Made by a program: the position numbers and the translations under genes. The notes beneath the pieces are model-generated. The model did no database searches. It worked only from the letters and a program-made list of their open reading frames with translations, and was not told the origin of the DNA. This document shows positions 62,501 to 64,000 of a stretch of DNA of 64,000 nucleotides, piece after piece. Source of the DNA: Flavobacteriales bacterium (GTDB lineage: Bacteria; Bacteroidota; Bacteroidia; Flavobacteriales_D; Crocinitomicaceae); contig CANJLG010000001.1 in assembly GCA_947475095.1 (NCBI GenBank), forward strand, positions 95,777-159,776, read 5' to 3'. The stretch's first letter is position 1; each line of letters begins with the position of its first letter.

Positions 62501-64000
62501 AGACCAAGCGTAAGTATATGGTCCGGTACCACCAGTAACTGTTAAATCAATAGATCCTGTGTTGTTTCCAAAGCACAATACATTCACTTGAGTATTCGAA
62601 AGGATTAAACCCGCCTGTGGCTGTGTAATTGTAATTGAAACCGGTGCTGAAACACATCCATTAGTGCTCGTCGCAGTGTAAGTATAAGTTCCTGGTGATA
62701 AGTTTTGGGTTGGAGATCCTCCATAAGTATAAGGGGCATTCGCGCCAGTGGCATTTAATACAACAGATCCAGATCCCCCAAAACAAAGCACATTACTTGG
62801 GGTCGCCGTTAAAATTGGTTGAGGATATACCGTAAATTGTGCTGTTGTGCTGCAGCCATTGCTGGCATTATAAGTAATGGTTGACGTTCCTGCAGAAACG
62901 CCTGCAACCAATCCATTTGAAGAAATGGTAGCTACCCCGATATTCGAACTAGACCATGTTCCTGGCGCTACTACGTTTGCCAACTGGGCGTTTAATCCTA
63001 AACATGCCGTTAGGTTTCCGGTAATAGGTTGCAGTGGATTTACTGTCACAGTGCCCGTGCCCGAAACAGATGGGCAGCCAGTAACTAAATAACTGGCAGT
63101 ATAGGTAGTAGTGGTCGTTGGCGTAACTGAAATGCTACTGCCTGTATTACCGCCTGGCGACCATGTAAAAGTGCCATTTGGAACCGTGGATGTAGCCGTT
63201 AAATTCGCAACTTGCCCTGCGCATACCGTCACACTGTTAACACTAACAACAGGAATTGGGTTAATAGTAACAGTAACAGTGGTTAATGGCGACACACAAT
63301 TTTGGGCACTTGCTGCTTGTAAATAATATACCGATGACGTTTGCAAGGTTGGGGTAGTATAACTTGCTGTAGTCGCCAATTGGCCTGTGCCATTAGGGTT
63401 TGAAAACCAACTATAACTATTGTTTTGTCCACCTGAAGCTGTTAATGTAGTTGAGCCCGGACCACACAAGCTTACATTACTTGCAATTGGTGCTAATGGA
63501 TTTGAGTTAACTGTAACTGTTCCTGTCGCAGTTGTTGTGGGGCAGCCCGAAGTAGTGTAAGAAGCAGTATATTGTGTTGTCGTCGTGGGATTTACCACAA
63601 TGGAAGTTCCTGTAGCGCCCCCTGGGGACCAAGTAAATGTTCCACCTTGAATAGAAGATGTGGCTGTTAAAGTAGCTGATTGGCCCGCACAAATTGTGGA
63701 GTTGTTTACGCTTAAAATTGGCGCTGGATTAATCGTAATCGTAACAGGAACCAATAAAGAGGGACATCCTGCGCCTGACCAACTAATGGTTAATTCTCCG
63801 TTACCTGTTCTTACGCCAGAAGTAACAATAATATTAGATACAAGAGTTGCTAAAGCATAAGATGAACCTCCGCCACCACCGCCGTAACTACCACCGCCGC
63901 CGCCATAATATCCACCACCGCCGCCGCCGCCATATGTAGTTCCTCCATTTCCTCCTTGCCCCAAGCTTCCGGTCTGTCCCAAACCACCTAAATTGATTCC
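59582..64000 (-). CDS. Giant SprB-repeat adhesin with glycine-rich region, 5' end outside window
   Basis: The frame stays open to the last base, so the start and signal peptide are missing; the listed TTG (63982) is an internal codon. The visible part is 1472 residues. It opens with a glycine-rich stretch (GGGGGGYYGGGGGSYGGG) like the Gly_rich domain of PF12810. Repeat modules of about 75-85 residues follow. Six SprB-type repeats lie in the middle, for example NVLCFGNNTGSIDL with AWSNNTTAQDPSNL and TVTVTDANGCTA. Then come Ig-like repeats, a PKD block (YIWNFGDGSLSNEENPNHYF), and a type B gliding C-terminal domain ending in GHVNLLR. T9SS cargo, probably a large surface adhesin. Confidence 0.9.
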   Translation of the reverse strand, partial: GINLGGLGQTGSLGQGGNGGTTYGGGGGGGYYGGGGGSYGGGGGGSSYALATLVSNIIVTSGVRTGNGELTISWSGAGCPSLLVPVTITINPAPILSVNNSTICAGQSATLTATSSIQGGTFTWSPGGATGTSIVVNPTTTTQYTASYTTSGCPTTTATGTVTVNSNPLAPIASNVSLCGPGSTTLTASGGQNNSYSWFSNPNGTGQLATTASYTTPTLQTSSVYYLQAASAQNCVSPLTTVTVTINPIPVVSVNSVTVCAGQVANLTATSTVPNGTFTWSPGGNTGSSISVTPTTTTTYTASYLVTGCPSVSGTGTVTVNPLQPITGNLTACLGLNAQLANVVAPGTWSSSNIGVATISSNGLVAGVSAGTSTITYNASNGCSTTAQFTVYPQPILTATPSNVLCFGGSGSVVLNATGANAPYTYGGSPTQNLSPGTYTYTATSTNGCVSAPVSITITQPQAGLILSNTQVNVLCFGNNTGSIDLTVTGGTGPYTYAWSNNTTAQDPSNLIAGAYTVTVTDANGCTATATVTITQPASALVATTTQVMIACFGGSTGSVNMTPTGGTAPYTYVWTGGSTAQSAIGVPAGTYTVVVTDANGCTTTISATITQPQAPLSLATTQVNVLCFGNNTGSIDLSPSGGTPGYTYAWSNNSTIQDLLNLIAGTYTVVVTDANGCIDTTSVIITQPQSGLSLSSTQVNVLCFGNNTGAINLTVAGGTAPYTYAWSNNTTAQDPSNLIAGVYTVTVTDANGCTATLSITITQPATAVSISTTVQNILCLNGTGSINSSPAGGVSPYTYSWSNQATTQNITNLQAGNYTVTVTDANGCTANAVGVVAITLSTVPVQINNSTGTNVLTCTTPAISLQATGGVTYTWTGGQTPNTANNVITIPGSYTVNMIDPNGCAVSQSIVITQNITPPTSGITNSTGTTIIDCNASSINLLATGGGTYQWNNGLGTNAAQSISQAGSFTVVVTAANGCLDSSTVVLTVAPVPLVTGIDTTICSGQSVLITPVYYPTGGQVIWTNGQTTPNLTVSPTSTTMYSVLYTWNGCTATEDITVTVNPTPALSVTSSSICFGDTTAIVAQANLANGVYNWISLNQTGPNLTVFPTQTTSYTATYTLNGCTSAQATGTVTVNPLPIVSVADMTICQGQPGTLSAIVNPAGGNFAWSQGGTSATITETPSSTSVYNLTYTANGCVGNAVSASIIVLPLPLASFSVNNTSGCVPVTVSLLADTIGQNATYAWTSTGAGSQIGANPQMTFVNGGCYDVTLTATLNGCSNSTTSASLICVQNYPVANFYTSPGSFSQNNQTLSFINTSIGASGYIWNFGDGSLSNEENPNHYFQGITSGETITLLASTSMGCMDSISIEIPANLGEIYYIPNTFTPDGDKYNQVFKPVFTAGFSIDGFEMLIYNRWGELLFESHNPYAGWDGSYGIEGLDCPSGTYSYKVNIKLQDKEEMLIIMGHVNLLR
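61480..62800 (-). repeat. Tandem SprB repeat array inside the giant adhesin
   Basis: Six units of about 225-240 bases encode NVLCFG...GCTA...ITQP modules. Units at 61741-61910 and 62425-62594 agree at about 155 of 170 bases by eye, and two other units share about 40 of 42 bases around ATTCGCATCTGT. The DNA similarity exceeds what protein conservation alone needs, so duplication or gene conversion is recent. Confidence 0.75.

Noticed and set aside
61480-62800. Regular repeats that could suggest a CRISPR array
   Set aside because: The period is about 225-240 bases and the frame stays open through the region, so these are protein-coding SprB repeats.
63980-63982. ORF-track start of the giant adhesin
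   Set aside because: The frame continues upstream to the window edge (GINLGG...), so this TTG is internal.

Overview
The window looks like a chromosomal stretch of a Bacteroidota bacterium, most likely Flavobacteriales and close to Crocinitomicaceae or Cryomorphaceae (inference). The evidence is AT-rich DNA, several secreted proteins with type IX secretion (T9SS) C-terminal sorting domains, a two-ExbD TonB cluster, Bacteroidota-only families (DUF4271-like, DUF4292-like), a tRNA without encoded CCA, and repeated TAnnTTTG -7 promoter boxes upstream of genes. I see no phage, IS element, plasmid functions or CRISPR array.

Layout. 1-4.6 kb: 5' two-thirds of fumC, a 53-aa membrane peptide, and a secreted zinc metalloprotease coupled to a small secreted protein. 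4.9-10.8 kb: exbB-exbD-exbD-tonB, then a small membrane protein, a PstS-like lipoprotein and a TPR protein. 10.8-13.5 kb: NhaD antiporter, M28 peptidase, tRNA-Arg. 13.6-20.9 kb: FG-GAP/SprB surface protein overlapping an orphan oligopeptide-binding lipoprotein, tryptophan 2,3-dioxygenase family protein, bestrophin, murI. 20.9-25.3 kb: uppS-bamA-ompH-ompH envelope cluster. 25.4-30.8 kb: atpC/atpD, rbfA with a LolC/E-type permease, MsbA-type exporter. 30.8-38.6 kb: choice-of-anchor L surface protein, lepA, a b-type-cytochrome-like membrane protein with a cytochrome c lipoprotein, hflX, and a secreted thioredoxin-fold protein. 38.7-47 kb: hemD/DUF4271, glutaryl-CoA dehydrogenase, TPR protein plus coiled-coil lipoprotein, serS, cyanophycinase plus isoaspartyl peptidase. 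47-52.2 kb: dut, NDP-sugar nucleotidyltransferase, TPR lipoprotein, DUF4292-like lipoprotein, EnvC-like protein. 52.2-56.9 kb: O-antigen ligase, Wzz, Wzx flippase and an RprY-like response regulator, all on the minus strand. 57-64 kb: two large tandem paralogous SprB-type surface proteins, the second cut by the window end.

Common theme. Most of the window serves the cell envelope: outer-membrane biogenesis (BamA, OmpH, UppS, MurI, LolC/E-like, MsbA-like), energy transduction to the outer membrane (ExbBD/TonB), polysaccharide assembly, and six T9SS cargo proteins (three with type A-like tails, three with gliding-motility type B tails). Housekeeping genes (atpCD, lepA, serS, rbfA, hflX, dut, hemD) are interspersed.

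No clearly new multi-gene system is proven. The best candidates for a second look are the coupled FG-GAP protein/orphan peptide-binding lipoprotein pair, the recently duplicated SprB repeats, the orphan RprY-like regulator next to polysaccharide genes, the cyanophycin-degradation pair without a synthetase, a probable ATT start codon, and promoter boxes lying within a few bases of start codons. Several ORF-track starts are TTG or GTG codons upstream of the likely start; I moved them where the sequence supported it and say so.
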